DNA of 64,000 nt, taken from NCBI GenBank assembly GCA_030123525.1, contig CP126125.1, forward strand, positions 930,001 through 994,000, written 5' to 3'. How positions within the stretch are numbered: the stretch's first letter is position 1; every line of letters begins with the position of its first letter. The position numbers and the translations under genes are program-made. The notes beneath the pieces are model-generated. The model worked only from the letters and a program-made list of their open reading frames with translations. It was not told the DNA's origin and did no database searches. Shown piece by piece: positions 32,345 to 41,246 of the stretch. Origin of the DNA: ELB16-189 sp018266435 (lineage in GTDB: Bacteria > Bacteroidota > Bacteroidia > Cytophagales > Cyclobacteriaceae).

Positions 32345-32372
32345 TTATTGAATTTTGAATCTTAAACAAATT

Positions 32373-33014
32373 ATGAAACGAACCGTATTTTCTGTACTCT
32401 CTGTTATTTTGTCGCACGTTGTTTTTTCGCAGTATGACCCCAAAGCTCTGGAGGTACTGGAAGCCATGAGCAAAAAATACAAATCCATCACTTCATTTGA
32501 GGCCCTGCTCTCTTCTACATTAACCAACGAATCGGCTGGAGTGAAAGACGAATTCAAAGGGAAGATCACTGTAAAAGGCAATAAATACGTGTTGGCACTA
32601 CCCGAACAGGAAGTTTACAACAACGGCAAAACCGTGTGGACCTATTTGCCCGAACAAAAAGAAGTAAACATTGATGACTTCGATCCGAAATCGGACGACC
32701 TCAACCCATCCAAAATTTTTGATATGTTTAAAAAGGGCTTCAAATACCTTTTATACGGGCAGGATACTCAGGGCGGGGTACTTTGCGATGAAATTGACCT
32801 GATCCCTGAAAAAAAAGATGCCCAGTATTTCAAAGTAAAAATGTTTATTTCAAAAAAAGACAAAAGCGTGCAAAGCTGGATCATGTTCGATCGCGGAGGT
32901 AACCGCTACAAATACACCATCACCAAGTTTACGCCACACATCAAAGTAGATGATTCGTTCTTTGAATTTGACCTGAAGAAACATCCGGGAGTAAGCCCCA
33001 ATGACTTGCGGTAA
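32373..33014 (+). CDS. lolA: LolA-like outer-membrane lipoprotein carrier
   Basis: From the ATG at 32373 the protein has 213 residues: a signal peptide (MKRTVFSVLSVILSHVVFSQ) and a LolA fold (MSKKYKSITSFEALLSSTLT, FKGKITVKGNKYVLALPEQE, NGKTVWTYLPEQKEVNIDD). It carries lipoproteins across the periplasm in most bacteria; in Bacteroidota the partners differ. A TTG six codons upstream is rejected because the signal peptide starts at the ATG. Confidence 0.85.
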   Translation: MKRTVFSVLSVILSHVVFSQYDPKALEVLEAMSKKYKSITSFEALLSSTLTNESAGVKDEFKGKITVKGNKYVLALPEQEVYNNGKTVWTYLPEQKEVNIDDFDPKSDDLNPSKIFDMFKKGFKYLLYGQDTQGGVLCDEIDLIPEKKDAQYFKVKMFISKKDKSVQSWIMFDRGGNRYKYTITKFTPHIKVDDSFFEFDLKKHPGVSPNDLR

Positions 33015-33035
33015 GATTTTATCAACCATTGATAG

Positions 33036-33057
33036 GCCGCTTTATGCGGCTTTTTTT
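33036..33057 (+). terminator. Intrinsic terminator after lolA
   Basis: GCCGC-TTTAT-GCGGC followed by seven T. It lies 22 bases past the lolA stop and 12 bases before the pyrF start, so it separates the two transcripts. Confidence 0.8.
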
Positions 33058-33068
33058 ATTTTTACCTT

Positions 33069-33887
33069 ATGAACCGCGCCCAACTCTTCGAGCAAATCAA
33101 AAAAAAACATTCCTACCTCTGCGTGGGCCTGGATGCCGATATTGAAAAAATTCCAACACACTTATTAAAAAGCGATGATCCAATCTTCGAGTTTAACAAA
33201 CAGATCATTGATGCTACCCGCGATTTTGCCATTGCGTATAAACCCAACATTGCGTTTTATGAATCACTCGGGGCCGGTGGCTGGATTAGTTTAAAAAAAA
33301 CACTCGATTATATTCCCAGCGAATGTTTTAGTATTGCCGATGCCAAGCGCGGAGACATTGGCAACACCTCGGCACTGTACGCACGTACTTTTTTTAAGAA
33401 CATGAATTTTGATGCCATCACTGTGGCCCCCTACATGGGCGAAGATTCGGTAAAACCATTTTTGGAATTCAAAGACAAGTGGGTGATTCTTTTGGCTCAC
33501 ACATCTAATCGAGGCAGTGAAGATTTTCAACTTCTCCAGACACGTGATGGAAAATTTGTTTATGAAGAAGTGATCTTTGCCGGCCAGCGCTGGGCTACGG
33601 CTGACCAAATGATGTTTGTGGTAGGGGCTACACACGAAGAAAAAATAGATTCCATCCGAAGATTGGCACCCGAACATTTTTTTCTGCTTCCTGGTGTGGG
33701 TGCGCAAGGGGCAAATCTGGAAGTGGTGTCAAAAGAAGGTATGAATCAACAGTGTGGGTTGATCATCAATTCTGCCCGGTCAATTATTTATGCTTCACCT
33801 AAAGAGGATTTTGCCGAAGCGGCACGTAAGGAAGCCAACAAGCTTCAACAAAGTATGAGTAACCTGTTGCAGGAATACTGTAAATAA
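33069..33887 (+). CDS. pyrF: Orotidine 5'-phosphate decarboxylase, type 2
   Basis: A 272-residue enzyme that converts OMP to UMP in pyrimidine synthesis. The type 2 family signature is present: CVGLDADIEKIP at the N-terminus, AYKPNIAFYESLGAGG, catalytic IADAKRGDIGNTS (residues about 87-99), and LLPGVGAQGANLE near the phosphate site. The length suits the longer type 2 form. The ATG follows a TATTTTTA box by a few bases, so a short or missing leader is likely. Confidence 0.95.
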   Translation: MNRAQLFEQIKKKHSYLCVGLDADIEKIPTHLLKSDDPIFEFNKQIIDATRDFAIAYKPNIAFYESLGAGGWISLKKTLDYIPSECFSIADAKRGDIGNTSALYARTFFKNMNFDAITVAPYMGEDSVKPFLEFKDKWVILLAHTSNRGSEDFQLLQTRDGKFVYEEVIFAGQRWATADQMMFVVGATHEEKIDSIRRLAPEHFFLLPGVGAQGANLEVVSKEGMNQQCGLIINSARSIIYASPKEDFAEAARKEANKLQQSMSNLLQEYCK

Positions 33888-33924
33888 GGTCATCGTATAT
33901 TTCGATCTTAATAAATGGTCTTGT

Positions 33925-35202
33925 ATGAACGAATCATTCCTGCATTACCTGTGGCAATTTCAATACTTCAATAAAGAAAATTTGTTGACAACCGCTGGTG
34001 AACCACTCGTTATATTAAAGACTGGTACCCTAAATGCTCATGCCGGCCCTGATTTTTTCAATGCTAAAATTACGATAGGAAAATTAGAATGGGTCGGTAA
34101 CATCGAAATTCATATTAAGAGTTCGGATTGGTATGCCCATCATCACCAAACCGATCAGGCGTATAAAAATGTGATCTTGCATGTGGTGTGGGATAACGAC
34201 AGACCCGTAGTCAATGGTAAGGAAATACTTCCCACACTGGAACTAAAAAGCCGTGTGAGCGAATCGTTGTTGAAAGAGTACAAAAAAATAATCAACAGTT
34301 CTGCTTCTGTTGCGTGCGAAAAAATGTTTGCCTCAGTTAATGAATTGATAAAAATTTCCATGCTCGACAAATCGTTGATGCAACGACTGGAAATAAAAGC
34401 AGAAACCGTATTCTCTCTGTTGAAACTCAACAAAGGCGATTGGGAAGAAACGGTGTATCAGTTGCTTGCCAAAAATTTTGGGTTTAAAGTGAATGCCGAT
34501 CCGTTTTTTTTATTGAGCAAATCCTTGCCCTATAAGATTATACAAAAGCAAAGTAAGCTAGTGCAGGTGGAAGCTTTATTTTTTGGTCAGGCCGGTTTGC
34601 TTTCAACCCGAACCAAAGACCCGTACCTTACCTCCTTGTGTAATGAATACAGTTTTTTAGCTGAAAAATTTTCATTAAAAAAAACTCAGCTGAATATAGG
34701 ACAGTGGAAATTTTTACGTTTGAGGCCTGCTAATTTTCCCACCCTGCGTATGGCTCAGTTTGCTTCGTTGTTGTTTAATGTGAAGTCAATTTTTTCAACC
34801 ATCCTTTCTGCTGGCTCATACCAGGCCTTTCAAAAAATATTTCACAGGCAGACCTCCGAATACTGGCAAACCCATTATCGTTTTGGAGTAAAGGCCAACC
34901 GGAACGTCCCTGAATTAGGCCGGTCCGGTGTAGAAAACCTACTTATCAACACGGTCGTTCCGTTACTGGTGGCTTACGGAAAACACAAAGATGAACAGCG
35001 ATACATTGACCGTGCTGTTGACGTACTGCTGAGTTTACCCGCTGAAAATAATTCGATCACCCGAAAATGGCACAGCCTTGGCCTGAAGGTAAAAAACGCA
35101 TTTGATTCGCAGGCCATACTTGAGTTGTACAACCATTTTTGTCAAAGGCGGCAATGCCTTAATTGCAACATCGGCATTTCTATATTAAAGCCAGACAAGT
35201 GA
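33925..35202 (+). CDS. DUF2851 family protein
   Basis: A 425-residue soluble protein. The opening ESFLHYLWQFQYFNKENLLT and the NAHAGPDFFNAKITIGKLEW and VGNIEIHIKSSDWYAHHHQT segments mark DUF2851, a family largely restricted to Bacteroidota, with no known activity. The histidine-rich SDWYAHHHQTD suggests a metal site. Two cysteine-rich segments at the end (FCQRRQCLNCN) may bind zinc. Its TGA overlaps the GTG of the next gene. Confidence 0.85.
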   Translation: MNESFLHYLWQFQYFNKENLLTTAGEPLVILKTGTLNAHAGPDFFNAKITIGKLEWVGNIEIHIKSSDWYAHHHQTDQAYKNVILHVVWDNDRPVVNGKEILPTLELKSRVSESLLKEYKKIINSSASVACEKMFASVNELIKISMLDKSLMQRLEIKAETVFSLLKLNKGDWEETVYQLLAKNFGFKVNADPFFLLSKSLPYKIIQKQSKLVQVEALFFGQAGLLSTRTKDPYLTSLCNEYSFLAEKFSLKKTQLNIGQWKFLRLRPANFPTLRMAQFASLLFNVKSIFSTILSAGSYQAFQKIFHRQTSEYWQTHYRFGVKANRNVPELGRSGVENLLINTVVPLLVAYGKHKDEQRYIDRAVDVLLSLPAENNSITRKWHSLGLKVKNAFDSQAILELYNHFCQRRQCLNCNIGISILKPDK

Positions 35203-36467
35203 AAATCCTGGTGTACATTATTCATTGTTTCATTGTTTTTTGTTCAGCTTATCTGCTTTCAAAAAGATGGCGTACCACAACAAGCAAACTTTTTTGGGGC
35301 TCACTTTTTGTTCATTTAGGTGGAGGGGTAGCCGTTGGGCTTATCTACTCTCACTATTATTCGGCCAATGACACGTGGCAGTTTTTTAACGATGCTACAA
35401 AACTCACCTCCATAGCCAAAACGGATTTTATGAGTTATGTCAAGCTTATGGTTGACCTCAGCGATGATCAGTTATACCCGGGCGTTATTACGGGTGATTT
35501 CCGTTCTTTGATTTTTGTAAAAATGCTCAGCGTTTTTTGTTTGATCAGCAGAGACAGTTATTGGATTTCATCTGTTTATTTTTCATTCATTGCTTTTGCT
35601 GCCTCATGGTTTCTGTATCATAAAATGATATGCTATGTACCTCGGTCAGAGCGTGCGGCTGCATTGGCAATTTTATTTTTTCCTTCTATTGTGTTTTGGA
35701 GCAGTGGTATAGAAAAAGAAACACTTACCCTTGCTTCATTATATTTTTTGTCGGGTATTTTTTTAGAGTGGGTTTCAGAACAAAAAATTAAAAAATGGTT
35801 TTGGCTGCCCACCATTATGGCAAGCTTTGTACTTTGGGCCTTAAAGTATTATTGGGCAGGTGTTTTTTTTATTAGTGTTTTTTCAGCGTTAATCTTGCTG
35901 TTTCTTGCTCAGCGCCTGCCTCAATTAAAAACCCGATTCGTTTCAACCTATGTCATCCTTTTTATTGTCATTGGTGCAGGCGTAAGCACGCTTCATCCAA
36001 ATTTTTATATAAACCGCTTTTTAGAAGTGTTGGTTAGTAATCATAACACTTTCGTAAGCATCTCTCGCGATAACAACCTGATTCATTTTTATGAATTGAA
36101 ACCAACAATTGTAAGTGTTGTGATCAATTCGCCATTTGCTTTGGTCTCAGGCATTTTTCGCCCACTGATTGGAGAAGGACAGGGTTGGCTTGGGTTTATC
36201 GCTTCGATTGAAAATTTTCTTCTTCTTCTTCTGTTTCTTTCAAAGTTGATGAGTTTGCGAAAAAATATTTCTACGAGAGTTTCAGTTTTATTTTTGGCCG
36301 TGGGCAGCTATTGTGTGGTGCTGTGTGTGTGTTTGGCCCTGTCAACACCTAATTTAGGAACGCTGTCGCGCTACCGGGTTGGGTTTTTACCTTTTTTGGT
36401 CTTTATCATAGCTCATGAAAATCCATTGGTGGATTGGGTTGCAAAAAAATGGAAGGGCTCAAACTGA
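35199..36467 (+). CDS. Multi-spanning membrane protein, possibly glycan-related
   Basis: I take the GTG at 35199, which overlaps the upstream stop (GTGA), rather than a TTG 12 codons earlier. The protein has 422 residues and about ten hydrophobic segments. The pattern of a periplasmic loop after the first helices (SHYYSANDTWQFFNDATKLT) and FFPSIVFWSSGIEKETLTLA looks like a PMT/O-antigen-ligase-like membrane transferase, but I cannot assign it. The next gene is an acyltransferase, which fits surface-glycan work. Confidence 0.6.
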   Translation: MKILVYIIHCFIVFCSAYLLSKRWRTTTSKLFWGSLFVHLGGGVAVGLIYSHYYSANDTWQFFNDATKLTSIAKTDFMSYVKLMVDLSDDQLYPGVITGDFRSLIFVKMLSVFCLISRDSYWISSVYFSFIAFAASWFLYHKMICYVPRSERAAALAILFFPSIVFWSSGIEKETLTLASLYFLSGIFLEWVSEQKIKKWFWLPTIMASFVLWALKYYWAGVFFISVFSALILLFLAQRLPQLKTRFVSTYVILFIVIGAGVSTLHPNFYINRFLEVLVSNHNTFVSISRDNNLIHFYELKPTIVSVVINSPFALVSGIFRPLIGEGQGWLGFIASIENFLLLLLFLSKLMSLRKNISTRVSVLFLAVGSYCVVLCVCLALSTPNLGTLSRYRVGFLPFLVFIIAHENPLVDWVAKKWKGSN

Positions 36468-36503
36468 GTTTTTGTAGTTGGCCTTCTATATCTTATTCTG
36501 AAT

Positions 36504-36511
36504 TATCTTTG
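36504..36511 (+). promoter_or_regulatory. Bacteroidota -7 box, near-leaderless start
   Basis: TATCTTTG matches TAnnTTTG and ends 5 bases before the ATG at 36516. Transcription would begin at or within a base or two of the start codon, giving a leaderless or nearly leaderless mRNA. The -33 TTG is not at ideal spacing. Confidence 0.5.
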
Positions 36512-36515
36512 CCGG

Positions 36516-37154
36516 ATGAAAAATCCTGTAATCATTTTTGGGGCGAACTCCATCGGGCGTGCAGCCAAAGAGTTGTTTGAAAAAAACGAAGTGGTAGTTT
36601 ATGGCTTTTTAGATGATGACAAAAAACTTCATCAACAAGAAATTGACGAGGCCGTAGTGCTCGGAGCCACTGATGATGGTGGCTTTTTGAAACTGATCGG
36701 AAAAAAATGCGAAGCGTTTGTGGCTACAGACGATAATAAATTGAGAAAGAGCCTGGTGAAAATGCTTCAAGAAATCAGGCATGTGCAGCCGGTCAATGCC
36801 ATCCATCCGCAGGCAACGGTATCTTCAAAAGCGGAGATAGGCCATGGAAATTTCATTGATGCCGATGCCCGGGTTTCGGTAGGTGCAAAAATAGGAAGTC
36901 ATTGTATGATTCACGCTAAATCATTTGTAGGCGTGGAAACGAACGTAGGAGATTATGTACAAATTGGCGCGGGGGCTCTCATTAACGCGGGGGCTACCAT
37001 CGAAGACGATGTATTTGTCGGCTCGGGAGTAACCATTGTAAGTGGGGTTACCATCGGCAAAGGTGCACGCATTGGTGCGGGTTCGGTGGTAATTGCCTCC
37101 ATAAAGGCGGGTGAAACAGTTTTTGGAAACCCGGCCTCCGTTATCAAAAATTAA
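36516..37154 (+). CDS. NeuD-like sugar acyltransferase (hexapeptide repeat)
   Basis: A 212-residue protein with an N-terminal Rossmann-like domain (VIIFGANSIGRAAKELFEKN) and a C-terminal left-handed beta-helix of hexapeptide repeats (VSVGAKIGSHCMIHAKSFVG, VGSGVTIVSGVTIGKGARIG). It ends in the FGNPASVIK segment typical of NeuD/PglD-type acetyltransferases, which use acetyl-CoA to acetylate sugars for surface glycans. It is convergent with the DUF3127 gene, with no gap between them. Confidence 0.85.
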   Translation: MKNPVIIFGANSIGRAAKELFEKNEVVVYGFLDDDKKLHQQEIDEAVVLGATDDGGFLKLIGKKCEAFVATDDNKLRKSLVKMLQEIRHVQPVNAIHPQATVSSKAEIGHGNFIDADARVSVGAKIGSHCMIHAKSFVGVETNVGDYVQIGAGALINAGATIEDDVFVGSGVTIVSGVTIGKGARIGAGSVVIASIKAGETVFGNPASVIKN

Positions 37155-37505
37155 TCAGAAGGGCAAGTCATCGGTTGTGCCGGGTTCTGTCACAAACCGG
37201 TCATCGGGAGGTGGTGGTTCGTTGCTGTTGCCTTTAGAACTACCCTCTTTTCGGATTTTCCAAGCCCGCACTTCGGTATACCATCGGCCATTGTATTCTC
37301 TGCTTTCAATATTGATGGATGCGGTAATATTATCACCAATAGAAATTTTATTTTCGTCCACTTTATCACCCCACAGTGAAAGGCAAACTTTTTTTGGATA
37401 TTGACCCGGTGTTTCCAATATAAACTCCTGTTTTTTCCATGTTCCGTTTTTTCCCTGACCACTTTGCAGGGGCAGCAGGCTCACTACTATTCCGTTGATA
37501 TCCAT
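37155..37505 (-). CDS. DUF3127 protein with SSB-like acidic tail
   Basis: A 116-residue protein. Residues 1-85 form the DUF3127 domain (GKNGTWKKQEFILETPGQYP, VCLSLWGDKVD, NITASINIESREYNGRWYTE), likely an OB fold. A Ser/Pro/Asp-rich linker leads to the end TTDDLPF, close to the DDIPF tip by which SSB proteins recruit repair enzymes. It lies 2 bases after the GNAT gene. A ssDNA-binding role is inferred. Confidence 0.8.
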   Translation of the reverse strand: MDINGIVVSLLPLQSGQGKNGTWKKQEFILETPGQYPKKVCLSLWGDKVDENKISIGDNITASINIESREYNGRWYTEVRAWKIRKEGSSKGNSNEPPPPDDRFVTEPGTTDDLPF

Positions 37506-37507
37506 TT

Positions 37508-38020
37508 TCAGTTCAATTTTTTTTCCAAAGTAATAAAATATAAATCGGTTTTGGGAATGCCTCCACTCAGATTATCTATCTTCATAGGTACTTTATCGCC
37601 TGTTTGCATATATCCGTTTCGGTTGTACCAGGCAATCAATTCTGTTCGGACTGAAATAACGGTCATGTAGATCGTCCGGCAATTTTGTTTTAGTGCGTGT
37701 TCTTCTGCGGCCAACAAAATTTTTTTTCCAACTCCCTGGCTTTGTACGTCAGGGTCAACGGCAAACATACCGAGATAAAGTTTGCTTTCGTGTTTCACCA
37801 GGCGCACACATCCAATGATTTTTCCGTTTGCACTGGCTTTTAAAATGGTAGCCCCGGGTTCATTAAAAAATTCGTGAATAGCAGATTCATCTGTTCGTGT
37901 GCCATCCAACAGATCGGCTTCGGTGGTCCAACCTTTGCGTGACGTTTCGCCCCGGTAAGCGGAGTTGACGAGTTTGTTTAATGACGGAACATCAGCCGGT
38001 GTTGCTTGTACAATTTCCAT
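37508..38020 (-). CDS. GNAT-family N-acetyltransferase
   Basis: A 170-residue acetyl-CoA-dependent enzyme with the GNAT motif A, LGMFAVDPDVQSQGVGKKIL (QSQGVG pyrophosphate-binding loop), then motif B (EEHALKQNCRTIYMTVISVR) and WYNRNGYMQTGDKVPM. The substrate is unknown. The ATG shares a base with the acs stop codon (TAATG), so translation is coupled to acetyl-CoA synthetase. That raises the possibility that it acetylates Acs, as Pat does elsewhere. Confidence 0.88.
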   Translation of the reverse strand: MEIVQATPADVPSLNKLVNSAYRGETSRKGWTTEADLLDGTRTDESAIHEFFNEPGATILKASANGKIIGCVRLVKHESKLYLGMFAVDPDVQSQGVGKKILLAAEEHALKQNCRTIYMTVISVRTELIAWYNRNGYMQTGDKVPMKIDNLSGGIPKTDLYFITLEKKLN

Positions 38021-39915
38021 TATTTCAAAGCTCCGTTTTTAATTTCCTCTACCACGCTGGGGTCTAACAAAGTAGTGGTATCACCCAGATTGGAGGTATC
38101 CCGCTCGGCTACTTTCCGCAAAATCCTTCGCATGATTTTTCCTGATCGGGTTTTGGGCAAGCCGCTCACAAACTGAATCTTGTCGGGCTTGGCGATAGGA
38201 CCGATAATTTTGGACACCGTATCGCGAATTTCGTTGCGCAATTTTTCTTCTTCATGCGGTTTTTCATAACAGATTACAAAGGCATAAATGCCTTGCCCTT
38301 TGATGTCGTGAGGATACCCTACCACGGCCGACTCGGCCACGGCTGAGTGCTCGTCAATTGCACTTTCAATCTCTGCGGTACCCATGTTATGACCTGACAC
38401 AATGATGATATCATCTACCCTGCCCGTAATGCGGTAATAGCCGTCTTCATCACGTTTGCATCCATCACCGGTAAAATACTTTCCGGAAAAAGTTGAAAAA
38501 TAGGTGTCTTTAAACCGTTGATGGTTTCCGTAAATAGTTCGTGCCATTGACGGCCAAGGAAATTTTATCGCCAACCTTCCTTCAATGGCGTTTTCAGTAA
38601 GTTCATTTCCATGTTCATCCATCAGAGCCGGCTGTACTCCGGGCAATGGCAGCGTGGCAAAAGCCGGTTTGAGTTGGGTTACGCCTGCAATGGGCGAGAT
38701 CATTATTCCGCCCGTTTCGGTTTGCCACCACGTATCTACAATGGGGCATTTGTCTTTGCCTATATTTTTATTGTACCACAGCCAGGCTTCTTCATTGATT
38801 GGCTCACCCACACTGCCCAACACGTGCAGCGAAGACAAATCATATTTCTCAACAAATTCCAGTGGTGCAGTTTGCAAAGAGCGTATGGCCGTGGGCGCAG
38901 TATAAAAAATATTTATGCGATGTTTTTCAATCACATGCCAAAACCTTCCCATGTCTGGCCAACTGGGGATGCCCTCAAACATCACGGTGGTTGCCCCGGC
39001 AGAGAGCGGACCATAAATAATGTAGGAATGCCCGGTGATCCAACCAACATCGGCTGTACACCAATAAATCTGATCAGGCCGGTATTGAAACACTGTTCGG
39101 AAAGTATAGTTCATGCAAACCATGTAACCCCCGCACGTGTGCACCATGCCCTTGGGTTTTCCGGTAGACCCCGAAGTGTATAAAATAAAAAGCACATCTT
39201 CCGCATCCATTTCTTCAGCTTCGCTAACCGGTGAAGCTTTTTTTATTTCATCATGCCACCATAAGTCACGAGCCGGTTTCATATTGGGGTGCGTTTGAGT
39301 GCGCTCCAGCACAATTACTTTTTCAACACTTGGGCAATGAATTAACGCTTCGTCAACGATAGCTTTCAGCCCTATTGTTTTGTCTCCGCGAAAAGCACCA
39401 TCGGCTGTGAGTACCAACCTGCACGCAGAGTCGTTAATACGGTCAACCAGCGAACCAGATGAAAAGCCGGCAAACACTGTTGAATGAATTGCCCCAATTC
39501 GCGCGCAGCCTAACATGGCATAAGCCACTTCAGGAACCATGGGCATATAGATGCACACGCGATCTCCTTTTTTTATACCGTGAGCCTTAAGCATATTGGC
39601 CACACGGCCTACTTGTTCAGATAGCTCCCGGTACGTGATTTTCAACGAAGGCTCATTGGGATTATTGGGTTCCCAAAGAATGGCGGTTTTATTGGATAGT
39701 GTGGGCAAATGCCTGTCAATACAGTTTTCAGTAATATTCAGTTTACCCCCGATAAACCATTTTACTTCGGGCTTATAAAAATCCCACTCCAGCACCTTAT
39801 CCCATTTCTTTTTCCACTGAAAATCTTCGGCTACTTCAGACCAAAATTTTTCGGGGGCGGAAATGCTTTCTTGGTAGGCGCGTAAATACTCAGCCGTGGA
39901 GCTTGGAATTTTCAT
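38020..39915 (-). CDS. acs: Acetyl-CoA synthetase
   Basis: A 631-residue AMP-forming ligase that activates acetate to acetyl-CoA. It has the adenylation core YTSGSTGKPKGMVHT, the WWQTETGGIMISP motif, the hinge GRVDDIIIVSGH and the catalytic-lysine region LPKTRSGKIMRRILR, the Lys that is acetylated in regulated Acs proteins. The length is normal. A GNAT gene follows directly. Confidence 0.97.
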   Translation of the reverse strand: MKIPSSTAEYLRAYQESISAPEKFWSEVAEDFQWKKKWDKVLEWDFYKPEVKWFIGGKLNITENCIDRHLPTLSNKTAILWEPNNPNEPSLKITYRELSEQVGRVANMLKAHGIKKGDRVCIYMPMVPEVAYAMLGCARIGAIHSTVFAGFSSGSLVDRINDSACRLVLTADGAFRGDKTIGLKAIVDEALIHCPSVEKVIVLERTQTHPNMKPARDLWWHDEIKKASPVSEAEEMDAEDVLFILYTSGSTGKPKGMVHTCGGYMVCMNYTFRTVFQYRPDQIYWCTADVGWITGHSYIIYGPLSAGATTVMFEGIPSWPDMGRFWHVIEKHRINIFYTAPTAIRSLQTAPLEFVEKYDLSSLHVLGSVGEPINEEAWLWYNKNIGKDKCPIVDTWWQTETGGIMISPIAGVTQLKPAFATLPLPGVQPALMDEHGNELTENAIEGRLAIKFPWPSMARTIYGNHQRFKDTYFSTFSGKYFTGDGCKRDEDGYYRITGRVDDIIIVSGHNMGTAEIESAIDEHSAVAESAVVGYPHDIKGQGIYAFVICYEKPHEEEKLRNEIRDTVSKIIGPIAKPDKIQFVSGLPKTRSGKIMRRILRKVAERDTSNLGDTTTLLDPSVVEEIKNGALK

Positions 39916-40014
39916 ACGGTTTATATTAAGGGTAGGGCAGACTCAAATTACGATTCTATTCTGTGAAAAAACAAAAGAAATAAAATGGATTTACGGGTTA
40001 CCCAAATCATTTCC

Positions 40015-40022
40015 TATTTTTG
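40015..40022 (+). promoter_or_regulatory. -7 box of the aminotransferase gene
   Basis: TATTTTTG fits the Bacteroidota TAnnTTTG element 19 bases before the ATG at 40042. A TTA about 21 bases upstream is the best -33 candidate. Confidence 0.55.
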
Positions 40023-40041
40023 ACTCTCAAAATTTACCTGC

Positions 40042-41235
40042 ATGTTACTTTCTAATCGCATTAATGCTATTGAAGAATCGGCCACATTGGCCATGGCGGC
40101 TAAAGCCCGTGAGTTTAAAAACAAAGGAATCGATGTGATCAGCCTGAGCTTAGGCGAGCCTGATTTTAAAACTCCCCAGCACATTTGCGATGCTGCCAAA
40201 AGGGCGATTGATGAAGGGAAATATTTTTCTTACCCGCCTGTGCCGGGCTATCAGGATTTGCGCGAGGCCATTGCTGCCAAGTACCAAAAAGAAAACAACG
40301 TTCCTTACAAAGCAGAAAATATCGTGGTGAGCAACGGAGCCAAACAATCCATTGCCAATGTGATGATGGCTTTACTTAACCCGGAGGATGAGGTAATTAT
40401 TTTTTCTCCATTTTGGGTAAGCTACGATGCGCTGGTGAGATTAGCTGAAGCCAGACCGGTGTTGGTGAAAGGTACTTTAGAAAATGATTTCAAAGTCACA
40501 GCGGCACAGGTTGAAAAAGCTATTACTCCAAAAACCAAGGCCATCATTTTTTCTTCACCTTGCAACCCTACCGGCTCTGTCTTTTCAAAAAAAGAACTTG
40601 AAGATATTAGTACAGTGGTACTGAAACATCCCAACCTGTTGGTAATTGCCGATGAAATTTACGAACACATCAACTTCGTGGGCGACCAAACGAGTATTGC
40701 TTCTTTGCCCGGTATGTTTGATCGAACCATTACGGTGAATGGTTTTGCCAAAGGTTTTGCCATGACGGGCTGGCGCGTAGGCTACATTGCCGCACCAAAA
40801 TGGATTGCTGACGGCAGCAACAAAGTACAAGGTCAAATCACTTCAGCCAACTGCTCTATTTCCCAACGGGGTGCGCTGGCCGCCATCACAGGCGACCTTT
40901 CGCCTACAAAAAAAATGGTAGAAGAATATCGCAAACGCAGAGAGTTAGTTTATAATTTATTGAAAGAAATACCGGGTGTCAAAGCTAACTACCCGCATGG
41001 TGCATTTTACTTTTTCCCCGATGTGAGTTTCTACTTTGGAAAATCAGATGGAGCCACTACAATAAAAGACGGAGACGATTTTTGTTTGTGGATGTTGGAA
41101 AAGGGCCATGTATCGTTGGTACCGGGTGGGGCATTTGGTGAAGATAAATGTGTGCGGCTTTCGTACGCAGCTTCTGAAAAAGATTTATTGGAGGCCTTGC
41201 GAAGAATGAGAGAAATACTGGCTACGCTGAAATAA
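40042..41235 (+). CDS. aspC: Aspartate aminotransferase (class I, PLP)
   Basis: A 397-residue pyridoxal-phosphate enzyme. Substrate and cofactor motifs are SLSLGEPDFKTP, SNGAKQSIANV, FSSPCNPTGSV and VIADEIYEHI. The PLP lysine is in NGFAKGFAMTGWRVGYIA (near residue 240). It interconverts aspartate and oxaloacetate; broader activity (prephenate, kynurenine) is common in this subfamily. The PfkB kinase gene follows 11 bases on. Confidence 0.93.
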   Translation: MLLSNRINAIEESATLAMAAKAREFKNKGIDVISLSLGEPDFKTPQHICDAAKRAIDEGKYFSYPPVPGYQDLREAIAAKYQKENNVPYKAENIVVSNGAKQSIANVMMALLNPEDEVIIFSPFWVSYDALVRLAEARPVLVKGTLENDFKVTAAQVEKAITPKTKAIIFSSPCNPTGSVFSKKELEDISTVVLKHPNLLVIADEIYEHINFVGDQTSIASLPGMFDRTITVNGFAKGFAMTGWRVGYIAAPKWIADGSNKVQGQITSANCSISQRGALAAITGDLSPTKKMVEEYRKRRELVYNLLKEIPGVKANYPHGAFYFFPDVSFYFGKSDGATTIKDGDDFCLWMLEKGHVSLVPGGAFGEDKCVRLSYAASEKDLLEALRRMREILATLK

Positions 41236-41246
41236 TTGCATTACTC

